Assembly: GCA_051275005.1 (NCBI GenBank)
Contig: JBNMOP010000085.1
Span: forward strand, 1 to 12,429
From: Eutrophobius sp051275005
Lineage (GTDB): Bacteria > Pseudomonadota > Gammaproteobacteria > Eutrophobiales > Eutrophobiaceae
Direction of reading: 5' to 3'
DNA length: 12,429 nt
Of this stretch, positions 1 through 7,309 are shown one piece after another. The position numbers and the translations under genes are program-made. Below the pieces are notes generated by a model. It had not been told where the DNA came from, searched no databases, and saw nothing but the letters and a program-made list of their open reading frames with translations. Position 1 is the stretch's first letter. The number at the start of each line of letters is the position of its first letter.

Positions 1-408
1 CTCAAGCAACAAGGAAATGAGAACAGGGGGCAAGTGATTATGGTGTATACAGACGGAGAACATAACTTTGGTCGTGACCCTATTGAAGCACTCACACCCA
101 TTGCACTAACTGGTATTAAGGTCCATCTGGTGGGTGTAGACCTGGAACAAAAAATAAAGGAAAAACAAAATGTGCAGCAGTTGATCGAGTCAATAGTAGA
201 CTATGGCGGTAGTTATTTTGATGCCGAGACCAAGGACGATTTATTCGCTGCATCTGCTGGGATTGATGCCCTGGAAAAGGGTCGGGTAATCACCCGGGAA
301 TATGTACAGCAAGTACCCGTATATCACTGGTTCGTGCTACCCGCCGCTTTCTTTATCGTCATCGCGTTTGCGTTAAGGGTATTCCCCTATTTTTCAGATT
401 ACACCTGA
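1..408 (+). CDS. VWA-domain membrane protein, C-terminal fragment
   Basis: The frame is open from base 1 to a TGA at 406-408, so this is the last 135 residues of a longer protein; a GTG at 34 lies inside the domain and is not the real start. The visible part begins in the second half of a von Willebrand factor A fold: a hydrophobic strand runs into Thr-Asp-Gly (residues 17-19), the expected place of a MIDAS metal-site loop, followed by a strand of the type IKVHLVGVDL (39-48). Residues 110-127 are a hydrophobic membrane segment followed by a short tail, so the VWA domain is probably held at the inner membrane and faces the periplasm. Membrane-anchored VWA proteins include the Bat proteins and MxaC/MxaL, which assist methanol dehydrogenase maturation. 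Either is possible; the missing N-terminus prevents a choice. No terminator is evident after the stop. Confidence 0.8.
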   Translation, partial: LKQQGNENRGQVIMVYTDGEHNFGRDPIEALTPIALTGIKVHLVGVDLEQKIKEKQNVQQLIESIVDYGGSYFDAETKDDLFAASAGIDALEKGRVITREYVQQVPVYHWFVLPAAFFIVIAFALRVFPYFSDYT

Positions 409-652
409 GGGTGAAAGTGGCTTATGTGAAATATCTATGGACTATATACATCCAATAATTTATGTAATTTTATTATTCAGGTTCATGGAGGATGGTAAGT
501 TAATAGCATTAACGGGATTAATTAATTAAATAACTATTAAATCAAGAAGTTATGTAATTGTGAAACAAAATCGAAAACGGTTAACATGCAGACATAAGTG
601 ATGTTAAACTAACCGACCTACCATCAATGGATAGTTTTTTGGAGAGATAATA
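409..652. other. AT-rich spacer upstream of secreted bicupin gene
   Basis: This 244-base non-coding stretch separates the VWA gene from the bicupin gene. It holds two copies of TTATGTAATT (460-469 and 550-559), a small inverted repeat GTTAA-N5-TTAAC (499-513), and TTAACAT-N13-ATGTTAA (581-607). No convincing -35/-10 pair and no terminator could be picked out by eye, but the spacing and repeats suggest that the bicupin promoter lies here. Confidence 0.5.
581..607. promoter_or_regulatory. Inverted repeat, possible operator of bicupin gene
   Basis: The perfect 7-base arms TTAACAT (581-587) and ATGTTAA (601-607) are separated by 13 bases, and the element ends 45 bases before the bicupin ATG. The distance between arm centres is about two helical turns, as expected for a dimeric repressor or activator site. 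A further ATGTTAA sits at 2094-2100 upstream of the receptor gene. The regulatory role is inferred; the repeat is seen directly. Confidence 0.4.
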
Positions 653-1825
653 ATGAAGATAAGAATGTTAATTTTGTCCACACTCGCATTTGCCTTTTGC
701 ATGGCTACGGGAGTAAATGCACAGGGGACGAGTGAAGAGGCCCGGAATAGAGCCGCTATCGAGTCATATAAGGCACAAGAGGCCCGTACGGAGCAGGTGG
801 GACCCACAATGTTTCGGGTAAGACCGACGGACACCCCTTATGAACACTGGTTTGCCGCTAACAAGGATTCCATGCCTGCTTTTGAAGGTGTGGTGATTCA
901 GGATGCCCGGACTTATCCTCTGGCACCTTGGGACCGGTTTGGTGTAGACGGAATGTACATCAAGATGGCTGACTACCAGATCACAGATGGCTGGATACTG
1001 GAGATCCCACCGAAAGGCGAGATAAAACCCCAGCGCCATGTTTACGAAGCGGGCTTGTACTTCTTCGGAGGTCCCGGTCACATAATTCTCCAACAGGAAG
1101 GCAGGCGCCCACAGCGCATCGATTACGGTCATCGGGCACTGTATTCGATACCTAACAATGTTCGTTATCAAATCTTCAACGATAGTGACGAAGTTGTTCG
1201 AATCGTGGCTGTAACAAGCTTTCCATTTTTAATGAATGCCATGAACAACGAGGATTTCATCTATAAGAATGACTTTGCCTTTACCGATCGTTATGACGCA
1301 GAAGAGGATTACGGCACGTATAGTGAGCATACCGGAGACAATGACACGGTTACCAACTTTGTCCCCGATGCCCTGGAGTTTGAACTGGACGCCTATGACC
1401 ATCGCGGCAAGGGCACCACCAATATGCACTGGAAGATGTCCGGTAACTCCATCATTGATATGCATGTATCGGAAATGCCTGGGGGACTTTATAAGAAGGC
1501 ACACCGGCACAGCAGTGATGCCTTTATCCTTCTCACTTCCGGTAATGGTTATTCCTTAACCTGGCCTGAAGGTCGATACGAAGACCGTATCCGTGTGGAC
1601 TGGAACGAGGGCACCATTTTTGTGCCACCTATATATTGGTACCATCAGCATATGAATCCCGATCCCAATCCAGAGAATTCAGCGCGTTACCTGGCCATTA
1701 ATGCACCCCCCATCGTGGTATCGCTGGGTTTGCGTTTCAACGATCAACTGGAGGTTGATGTGCCAGAAATGGAAGCGGAGTTTAAGGCAGAGGTAGCAAA
1801 ACGAAAAGCAGCTGCTGGTATGTAA
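653..1825 (+). CDS. Secreted bicupin protein (double-cupin metalloenzyme-like)
   Basis: A 390-residue protein of unknown reaction. The ATG at 653 follows GGAGAG (641-646) by six bases. Residues 1-23 form a signal peptide ending Val-Asn-Ala before Gln24, so the mature protein should be periplasmic. Two cupin domains follow, about residues 110-200 and 260-350. The C-terminal one has a full metal set: His284-x-His286, Asp289, then PPIYWYHQH with His331 and His333 before an Asn. The N-terminal one has RHVYE (His129, Glu132), but at the second cupin motif Tyr172 and Ile174 stand where its paralogue has two His. It is clearly related to the bicupin at 9343: both carry a YKKAH-x-H motif, then GYSL-x-WPEG, DW-x2-GT, HQH-x-N and ARYLA. 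Gentisate dioxygenases share the two-cupin layout, but the ligands are placed differently, so no enzyme name is justified. It is probably transcribed alone, with a terminator directly downstream. Confidence 0.85.
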   Translation: MKIRMLILSTLAFAFCMATGVNAQGTSEEARNRAAIESYKAQEARTEQVGPTMFRVRPTDTPYEHWFAANKDSMPAFEGVVIQDARTYPLAPWDRFGVDGMYIKMADYQITDGWILEIPPKGEIKPQRHVYEAGLYFFGGPGHIILQQEGRRPQRIDYGHRALYSIPNNVRYQIFNDSDEVVRIVAVTSFPFLMNAMNNEDFIYKNDFAFTDRYDAEEDYGTYSEHTGDNDTVTNFVPDALEFELDAYDHRGKGTTNMHWKMSGNSIIDMHVSEMPGGLYKKAHRHSSDAFILLTSGNGYSLTWPEGRYEDRIRVDWNEGTIFVPPIYWYHQHMNPDPNPENSARYLAINAPPIVVSLGLRFNDQLEVDVPEMEAEFKAEVAKRKAAAGM

Positions 1826-1852
1826 GTATATAGTACGTAAGTAATTTAAATT

Positions 1853-1887
1853 AACGCGGCCCGGGTAATCCCGGGCCGTTTGCGTTT
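1853..1887 (+). terminator. Intrinsic terminator after secreted bicupin gene
   Basis: A perfect nine-base stem CGGCCCGGG (1857-1865) and CCCGGGCCG (1870-1878) closes on the loop TAAT, 31 bases after the stop codon. The outer bases AACG and CGTT can add pairs across a TTTG bulge. The following T run is short and interrupted (TTTGCGTTT), so termination may be partial, but the stem is very GC-rich in an AT-rich region. Confidence 0.75.
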
Positions 1888-2134
1888 AAAAGTAAGCGTC
1901 CACTATCATTTATTTACTTGATACATCTGCATTACATAATTTATTTGTAAATATACAACAATACGGCTCTGCAACTAATTTATTCAGTAATGAGTAGCCA
2001 ACTATTAACTACTTCACGCTAAATAATTTCTCTTAAAACTACAAAATCTTATATATCCTCGTAAAAAGAAATAGTTTCTGACTACATAGGAAAATGTTAA
2101 AAATTTATTCTCTTTAAAATATTATGTCGTTTTG

Positions 2135-2151
2135 TTACATCAAATATGTAA
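2135..2151. promoter_or_regulatory. Inverted repeat TTACAT-N5-ATGTAA, possible operator
   Basis: Perfect six-base arms TTACAT (2135-2140) and ATGTAA (2146-2151) flank CAAAT, about 90 bases before the receptor start. The same hexamer occurs at 462-467, 552-557 and 1932-1937 in the flanks of the bicupin gene, which hints at one shared regulator. Because the region is AT-rich, chance is not excluded. Confidence 0.35.
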
Positions 2152-2155
2152 TAAA

Positions 2156-2181
2156 ACTGGATATTTATAGCTATAACCAGT
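2156..2181. promoter_or_regulatory. Nested inverted repeats upstream of TonB receptor gene
   Basis: ACTGG (2156-2160) and CCAGT (2177-2181) enclose the perfect 12-base palindrome TTATAGCTATAA (2165-2176), with four unpaired bases ATAT on the left side only. It could act as a protein-binding site or, in RNA, as a hairpin with an ATAT bulge. It includes a -10-like TATAAC (2172-2177) but no good -35 at the right distance. It ends about 60 bases before the receptor ATG. Confidence 0.4.
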
Positions 2182-2242
2182 ATCTTTACCGTCCTTCACG
2201 TTTTTTTAAAACTAGATTTAACCTATAGGGGGTTTGATTTAC

Positions 2243-5131
2243 ATGAATAAGATCATCCAATCATTGACTATCGGTGGTACTGCATTTGTCATGGCAGTAG
2301 CGTCATTCATTCCAATAAATGTAACCGCACAAGTATTAGAAGAGATTGTGGTGACTGCCCAGCGTAGAGAGCAGTCTCTACAAGAGGTGCCCATATCTAT
2401 CGAGACTTTTTCCGGAGATCAAATTACTGAAGAAGGCTTTCGCACAATGGAAGACCTGTCTTACTTCTCCCCTTCAATATATATCCAGGGTGGTATTCAG
2501 GAGCAACGAATTGCCGTTCGAGGATTTGGCACCATTGGTAACTCCCTGACCCTGGAACAGGCCGTACCTATGTTTGTAGACAATATCCACTACGGTAGGC
2601 AGTCCCAAATTCAAACTGCATTTATGGATGTTGAAAGAATCGAAGTGTTGAAGGGACCGCAACCGGTCTTCTTTGGTCAGAATGCCACCGCCGGCGCCTT
2701 CAATATCCAGTCCAAACGGCCCACTGCCTCCTGGGAAGGTGATATAAATACCTCCTACGGCAGTAATAGTTCCTATGAACTCAGTTTTGGTGCAGGCGGT
2801 CCCATTAACGATACCTGGGGTATTCGCGTTGCCGGTATCCGCGAGGAATCCGCAGGATTCTTGAAAGATGTGGTGACGGGTAACAAGTATCCAGCGTTTG
2901 ATCACCTCGGTGGCCGGGTAACCCTGCAATGGACCCCCAACGATAACTTTCAGGCTACCGCATTAATGTTCAGATCAAAACTCCGCAATGGTTCAGAGGC
3001 GCTGACGGGTTGTATTACGGATGGTTCTGCAATTTACGGTCGAGGAGGTATAGGCGATGCCCCCAGGGATCCAAGCGAAAATAACATAGGTCCATCAACT
3101 GCAGTTTATCTTAATCCACCTAATGGTGAAGGTTTTGACGTGCCCTTTGCCAATCCTCTTACTCGTGATTGTGGAACCAATGTCGGTTTCACCAATGGCG
3201 ATCAGGATGGCAGCGTATACCTTACTCCGCCACTGAATATCCGTACCCGTCCTAATGACCTGGATATCGGCAATATTGACCAACGTGATGTCGTGCAGGG
3301 ATTCTTATCTGCTGATGTGGATAGCACAATAGGTGGACCACAGAATGGTATTGCCTTTGGTGGTTCCGGCGGTAAGGACAATACCGATAGTTGGGGGTCT
3401 ATGTTAGAGATGGTGTATACCTTTGATAACGGTATTGAGTTGAATTCAACCAGCGGTTTTAATGCCTTTCTTCGTAATAATATCCGGGATAACAACGGCG
3501 CACCCTTCTCTTTTAATAACATGGCCCGCCAGGAAGAGTTTGACCAGTGGAGTACTGAGATACGTGTAACTTCCCCCACTGGCGGCGTCATCGAGTGGAT
3601 GGCTGGTGGATCCTACCAGGAGAATGCCAAGGACTTTATGTCTTCTAGTTTCAATGCCACCGTGCGTCGGGCCCAGCGCTTTAACTATGGTTGGGAAGAT
3701 GCCTCTTGGACAAATGTATTTGGTACGGTTACCTTTAACTTTCTTGATGACCGGGCCTCCATAGACGTCGGTGGTCGATACCAAAAGGTCAAAAAAGATG
3801 TGTCCATCTCCGGTTATGCCGCGCAATATGTGTTTGATATAGCGCCCTGTAATCCACGTTTTCTGGATACCATTGATCCCGGTATCAGGGATGGTGCCCA
3901 AGGGTCTGATCTGACCCTGGAGCATATTGGCGCGTGTTCGGCGCAAGTGGATGTTACCGATACCAGCACGCTACATCGAGGTGCGTATCAACTTAGCGCA
4001 GATGAAGCACGAATCTTTGTAGATGGTCCGGTGGATACCAGCAATCTCTGGGCCATTTATTATGACCCGAGTCGTAGTCTCCTCGGCGGGGCCCCTAGAA
4101 GTGATCGACGAAGAGTGCCACCTAACTGGATGGGTGCCGTGGCAAGGCCAGTAGGACTGACCATGCCGGATTATGCGACTCGCCTGGATCGGGAGACCGA
4201 TGATGCTGCCCCGGTTGTTAATACATTTAGCGATCCCGGTTTTGATCCACAGGTAACATTGCGTTATCGCCTTGGCGACCACTCCATGTTTGCCCGTTGG
4301 GCCAAGGCCTCCAAGGCCGCTGGTTTCGATACCGGGCAATCTTCCCTGCCTGCCAATGTGGATGAGTTAAAGTTCGAGGCAGAATCTGCCGAGACCTTTG
4401 AGATTGGCTCCAAGGGGAACTTATGGGAAGGAAGAGCTCGCTATGATATAACCATCTTCCGCACTGATTTCACCGATTTGCAACTGTCAGGGTTGGCGCC
4501 TATCTCTAATCTGGATTCCACCTCCGTGGCTACCAATGCCGGTAAGCAGCGTGTGCAGGGGATTGAGTTTGGCCTCACAGTGGCGGCGACGGAAAACCTG
4601 GAATTTAATATTAACGGCGCCATTATGGATGGCACGGTGTTGTCCTTTCAGGGTTCCACCTGTAATTTTGAAGAGTTCTGGAATTCAGAACTGGGTCTGG
4701 GACTGGATCTCATTCCATGCGATGTAGACCCCGATAGTGATGGCTTTGAGACATTAGATCGATCCGGTGCGCAAGCCCCACGCACCCCAGACTGGAAGTT
4801 TGTGTTGTCTACACGATATTCCGTACCCTTTATGGACAAGTATCAACTCTTTGTTAATGCCAAGGGCTACTATTCCGATGGTTTTATCACCGCTCGAGAT
4901 AGTTTTAGTAAAATTGGCTCTTTTAATACCCACGGTGATTTGAATATCTCTGGCGGTATCAGGGATGCCAATGATGTTTGGACCTTGTCTGCCTACGCTA
5001 ATAACATCTTTGAAGCAAAGGAGTCATACAACCCGGAATTTGACGCCATTCCCAGTGGTATCTTCTCAACGAGGGTATCCCCGGGTAACTTCATGACCTA
5101 CGGTCTGAGATTTAACTATAAATTCAGATAA
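2243..5131 (+). CDS. TonB-dependent outer-membrane receptor
   Basis: A gated outer-membrane beta-barrel that uses TonB-ExbBD energy to import a ligand. ATG 2243 follows AGGGGG (2227-2232) by ten bases and is preferred over an in-frame TTG at 2234, which almost touches that site; the product is then 962 residues. Residues 1-29 are a signal peptide (cleavage after Val-Thr-Ala), followed by a TonB-box-like EEIVVTA (33-39). The plug shows AVRGFGT (around 91-97) and VERIEVLKGPQ (130-140), then FGQNATAGAFNI, and the chain ends in a beta strand with terminal Phe-Arg. At 962 residues it is longer than many receptors because of large loops. Its six cysteines fall in three pairs in predicted loops (257/310, 536/565, 807/826), and the last is followed by a calcium-loop-like DPDSDG (829-834). 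No siderophore- or cobalamin-specific feature was recognised, so the ligand is unknown. The neighbouring catabolic-type genes suggest an organic substrate. Confidence 0.92.
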   Translation: MNKIIQSLTIGGTAFVMAVASFIPINVTAQVLEEIVVTAQRREQSLQEVPISIETFSGDQITEEGFRTMEDLSYFSPSIYIQGGIQEQRIAVRGFGTIGNSLTLEQAVPMFVDNIHYGRQSQIQTAFMDVERIEVLKGPQPVFFGQNATAGAFNIQSKRPTASWEGDINTSYGSNSSYELSFGAGGPINDTWGIRVAGIREESAGFLKDVVTGNKYPAFDHLGGRVTLQWTPNDNFQATALMFRSKLRNGSEALTGCITDGSAIYGRGGIGDAPRDPSENNIGPSTAVYLNPPNGEGFDVPFANPLTRDCGTNVGFTNGDQDGSVYLTPPLNIRTRPNDLDIGNIDQRDVVQGFLSADVDSTIGGPQNGIAFGGSGGKDNTDSWGSMLEMVYTFDNGIELNSTSGFNAFLRNNIRDNNGAPFSFNNMARQEEFDQWSTEIRVTSPTGGVIEWMAGGSYQENAKDFMSSSFNATVRRAQRFNYGWEDASWTNVFGTVTFNFLDDRASIDVGGRYQKVKKDVSISGYAAQYVFDIAPCNPRFLDTIDPGIRDGAQGSDLTLEHIGACSAQVDVTDTSTLHRGAYQLSADEARIFVDGPVDTSNLWAIYYDPSRSLLGGAPRSDRRRVPPNWMGAVARPVGLTMPDYATRLDRETDDAAPVVNTFSDPGFDPQVTLRYRLGDHSMFARWAKASKAAGFDTGQSSLPANVDELKFEAESAETFEIGSKGNLWEGRARYDITIFRTDFTDLQLSGLAPISNLDSTSVATNAGKQRVQGIEFGLTVAATENLEFNINGAIMDGTVLSFQGSTCNFEEFWNSELGLGLDLIPCDVDPDSDGFETLDRSGAQAPRTPDWKFVLSTRYSVPFMDKYQLFVNAKGYYSDGFITARDSFSKIGSFNTHGDLNISGGIRDANDVWTLSAYANNIFEAKESYNPEFDAIPSGIFSTRVSPGNFMTYGLRFNYKFR

Positions 5132-5155
5132 ATTCCGTTAGTCAGTTTTAAAACT

Positions 5156-5193
5156 AAAATCCCCGGTCCAGCGATGGCCCGGGGATTTTTTTT
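5156..5193 (+). terminator. Intrinsic terminator after TonB receptor gene
   Basis: Arms AAAATCCCCGG (5156-5166) and CCGGGGATTTT (5179-5189) form an 11-base stem, and CC/GG near the loop can add pairs across one mismatch. The right arm runs into eight consecutive T residues (5186-5193). The stop codon is 24 bases upstream. This is a classic Rho-independent terminator, so the receptor and quinoprotein genes are separate transcription units. Confidence 0.9.
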
Positions 5194-5347
5194 ATTCGAT
5201 TTTTTTCAATCATATAATGTCATGAGAGTTTCCCTTTAGTGGTGATCTGGTTATATTTAGGTGATACTTGTTACCAATTAGAGGTTCTAGGATTAAGTAT
5301 CTTGACCGACATGCTAGGGTAAACCAGCAATGAGAGATTGAAACCCC

Positions 5348-5380
5348 ATCCTACCTTTCCCCTCGAAGGGCAAAGAGGAT
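5348..5380 (+). promoter_or_regulatory. Leader hairpin upstream of quinoprotein genes
   Basis: The stem consists of ATCCT/AGGAT (5348-5352 with 5376-5380), CTTT/AAAG (5355-5358 with 5372-5375) and CCCT/AGGG (5360-5363 with 5367-5370). It has a two-base bulge, one C-C mismatch and a CGA loop, for 13 base pairs in total. No T run follows, so it is not a standard terminator. Its right arm contains GAGGA, spaced seven bases from an ATG at 5387, so it could hide a ribosome-binding site. Confidence 0.4.
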
Positions 5381-5482
5381 ACTGGCATGTGTCTGCATGA
5401 CGAAACAATGAATATTGAGACTTAATCAGAGGTTTTTTAGGTAAAAAATAAAAAAATCGAAAGAAACGGGTGGGAGGTAATC

Positions 5483-7246
5483 ATGCATAAACTCATAATT
5501 CTCGCGGGCACTGTTTTATACCTGGTGTTGAGTACTGCCTCTCAGGCACAGATGGAATCTTTTGAACCGGTAACCGATCAAACATTACTCAATCCTGACC
5601 CCGGTGACTGGCTCATGTATAGCCGCACCTATGATAACCAACGATTCAGTCCCCTGGATCAAATCACTCGTGAAAATATAGACCAGATGGAATTAGTATG
5701 GACTCGAGACATGAATGCCGGTCCCCAGGAGAATATCCCCATAGTTTATAAGGGAGTCATGTTCGTTGTTAGTCCCCAATCTGTGGTCCAGGCTATAAAT
5801 GCTACTAATGGCGAATTGATCTGGGAATATAATCGAACGCTACCTGATGACCTGGGGGATTATGTTGCTTCAATAGGTCGTAACCGTACCGTAGCCATAT
5901 ATCAAAATCTGATTTACTACGCCGCCTCAGATGGTTATGTGGTGGCACTGGATGCCCGCAACGGCGAGTTAAAGTGGGAGACCCGTGCCCATGATTACCA
6001 TAACGGTACAGCACATTCCACCGGTCCTATGGTGGCCCAGGGCAAGGTAATCACCGGCCGGAACTGTGGTGATAGCAGACCAGGTTGTTACATCGCCGCG
6101 CATGATGCATTAACAGGTAAAGAGGCCTGGCGGTTTCATACCACAGCGGCGCCTGGTGAGCCTGGTGGGGATAGCTGGGGAGAGATGCCTGTTGACAGGC
6201 GTATGGCCTCACCCTGGGGCCTGCCGGCTAGTTATGATCCCATTCGACATCTAATTTATTGGGGTACTGCAAATCCCAGCCCCCATACACGCATTAAACG
6301 CCACGATGGAAAACCCTTCGCCGTGCCGCTTTCCACACCATCTGAACTTTACAGTAATTCCACCCTGGCGCTGGACCCCGATACAGGCGAACTGGTCTGG
6401 TATTATCAACACCTGGCCGGGGATGATTGGGATTCAGACCATACCCAGGAAAGAATTTTGATTAGGTCGGAATTCAATCCTGACCCAAATAGTGTTAAGT
6501 GGATCAATCCAAATATAACCCGTGGTGAAGATAGGGACATGGTAGTTTCTATTGGCGAACCGGGCGGGGTATGGGTGCTGGATCGGAGTAATGGCGAATT
6601 CCTCTGGACCTTACCATTCCCCTATGACACACCTGATTTTCATATCTCGGATATCGATGTTGAAACCGGTCAGACATTTATCAGTCGTGACAAGGTTCTG
6701 ACCCGTGAGGGTGAAGTTCATACCACCTGTTATCAGAATACCAAGAGTTACTGGCCCATGGCCTATCACCCTGTAAAGAATGCCTTGTACGTCCCGTATC
6801 ACGATTCCTGTGTCACCCGCACAGGCAATATGAGCATTGCCAATGGCCACACCCGGGTCACCCATGCCCGCGAGGGTTCTGATCCCAATGCCTTTGCCGG
6901 TCTGGCGAGGATAGATATGGTGACAGGTGAAGTCAGACATTTACATACACAGAGAAATCCTGGTAATGGTGCGGTGTTACTCACTGCCGGCGACCTGGTG
7001 TTTTGGGGAGATATGACCGGCACTATGTTCGCCTTTGATGCAGACAACGGTGAGATCCTGTGGGATGCACAGCTAGCAGGGATAATACAGACCAGTACGA
7101 TTACCTTTGCAGTAGACGGCAAACAGTATTTAGCTGTATTAACGGGTGATGGGGCGGCCGGGACCTCCGGTCCATTGAGTGTGATCAAAGAACTAAAGCC
7201 GGTACGTGGTCATAACTCAATAAATGTGTTTGCGCTGGGTAATTAG
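5483..7246 (+). CDS. Secreted PQQ-type beta-propeller dehydrogenase, copy 1
   Basis: A 587-residue periplasmic quinoprotein-like enzyme, expected to oxidise an alcohol or similar group and pass electrons to a separate acceptor. ATG 5483 follows GGGAGG by five bases. Residues 1-22 are a signal peptide (cleavage near Ser-Gln-Ala|Gln). The start GDWLMYSRTYDNQRFSPLDQ (41-60) and repeated D-x-TGE-x-x-W propeller motifs (near 107-114, 157-165, 208-216, 298-306, 367-375, 520-527) are family hallmarks. By hand alignment to methanol dehydrogenase, Asn264 and Asp317 (in DDWDSD) are retained. The calcium-ligand Glu is Asn194, the PQQ-contacting Lys/Arg is Glu359, and the vicinal Cys-Cys pair is missing. 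Cys195/202 and Cys416/443 are present instead. There is no CxxCH heme motif, so it has no fused cytochrome domain. It is followed after 63 bases by a close paralogue. Substrate unknown. Confidence 0.88.
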   Translation: MHKLIILAGTVLYLVLSTASQAQMESFEPVTDQTLLNPDPGDWLMYSRTYDNQRFSPLDQITRENIDQMELVWTRDMNAGPQENIPIVYKGVMFVVSPQSVVQAINATNGELIWEYNRTLPDDLGDYVASIGRNRTVAIYQNLIYYAASDGYVVALDARNGELKWETRAHDYHNGTAHSTGPMVAQGKVITGRNCGDSRPGCYIAAHDALTGKEAWRFHTTAAPGEPGGDSWGEMPVDRRMASPWGLPASYDPIRHLIYWGTANPSPHTRIKRHDGKPFAVPLSTPSELYSNSTLALDPDTGELVWYYQHLAGDDWDSDHTQERILIRSEFNPDPNSVKWINPNITRGEDRDMVVSIGEPGGVWVLDRSNGEFLWTLPFPYDTPDFHISDIDVETGQTFISRDKVLTREGEVHTTCYQNTKSYWPMAYHPVKNALYVPYHDSCVTRTGNMSIANGHTRVTHAREGSDPNAFAGLARIDMVTGEVRHLHTQRNPGNGAVLLTAGDLVFWGDMTGTMFAFDADNGEILWDAQLAGIIQTSTITFAVDGKQYLAVLTGDGAAGTSGPLSVIKELKPVRGHNSINVFALGN

Positions 7247-7309
7247 CCAAAGTATTTTTTAATAGTTGATCTAAAATAATAAAAATATCATCACGGGCTG
7301 GAGAAAATC

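Larger units (their letters stand above)
1826..2242. other. AT-rich intergenic region upstream of TonB receptor gene
   Basis: A 417-base gap without a credible gene; the longest ATG frames run for only about ten codons. It starts with the bicupin terminator and is then strongly AT-rich. It contains a reverse-oriented TTATGTAAT (1931-1939), ATGTTAA (2094-2100), TTACAT-N5-ATGTAA (2135-2151), and a nested inverted repeat (2156-2181). The receptor promoter must lie here if the terminator works, but no strong sigma70 pair stands out. Confidence 0.6.
5132..5482. other. Leader/intergenic region before quinoprotein pair
   Basis: A 351-base stretch without a substantial gene. After the receptor terminator it contains a -35-like TTGACC (5302-5307) with no good -10 partner, an extended hairpin (5348-5380), a possible 12-codon reading frame (5387-5425), and AT-rich sequence up to the ribosome-binding site GGGAGG (5472-5477) of the first quinoprotein gene. 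A promoter must lie here because the upstream terminator is strong. Confidence 0.5.

Noticed and set aside
653..721. Lipoprotein signal in the secreted bicupin because of Cys16
   Set aside because: The residue before Cys16 is Phe, which does not fit a lipobox, while Val-Asn-Ala at 21-23 fits signal peptidase I.
2234..2242. TTG start adding three residues to the receptor
   Set aside because: It lies one base from the AGGGGG site, too close for initiation; ATG 2243 has a workable distance of ten bases.
3446..3946. Long reverse-strand open frame (166 codons) inside the receptor gene, and similar antisense frames elsewhere
   Set aside because: They lie wholly inside well-supported genes and their translations show no recognisable domain; they are shadow frames.
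5337..5344. ATTGAAAC, the typical 3' end of some CRISPR repeats
   Set aside because: It occurs once, with no repeated unit or regular spacer around it and no cas gene in the window.
5382..5397. Sigma54-like TGGCA...TGCA sequence upstream of quinoprotein copy 1
   Set aside because: The GG and GC elements are nine bases apart instead of the required ten, and several consensus bases do not match.
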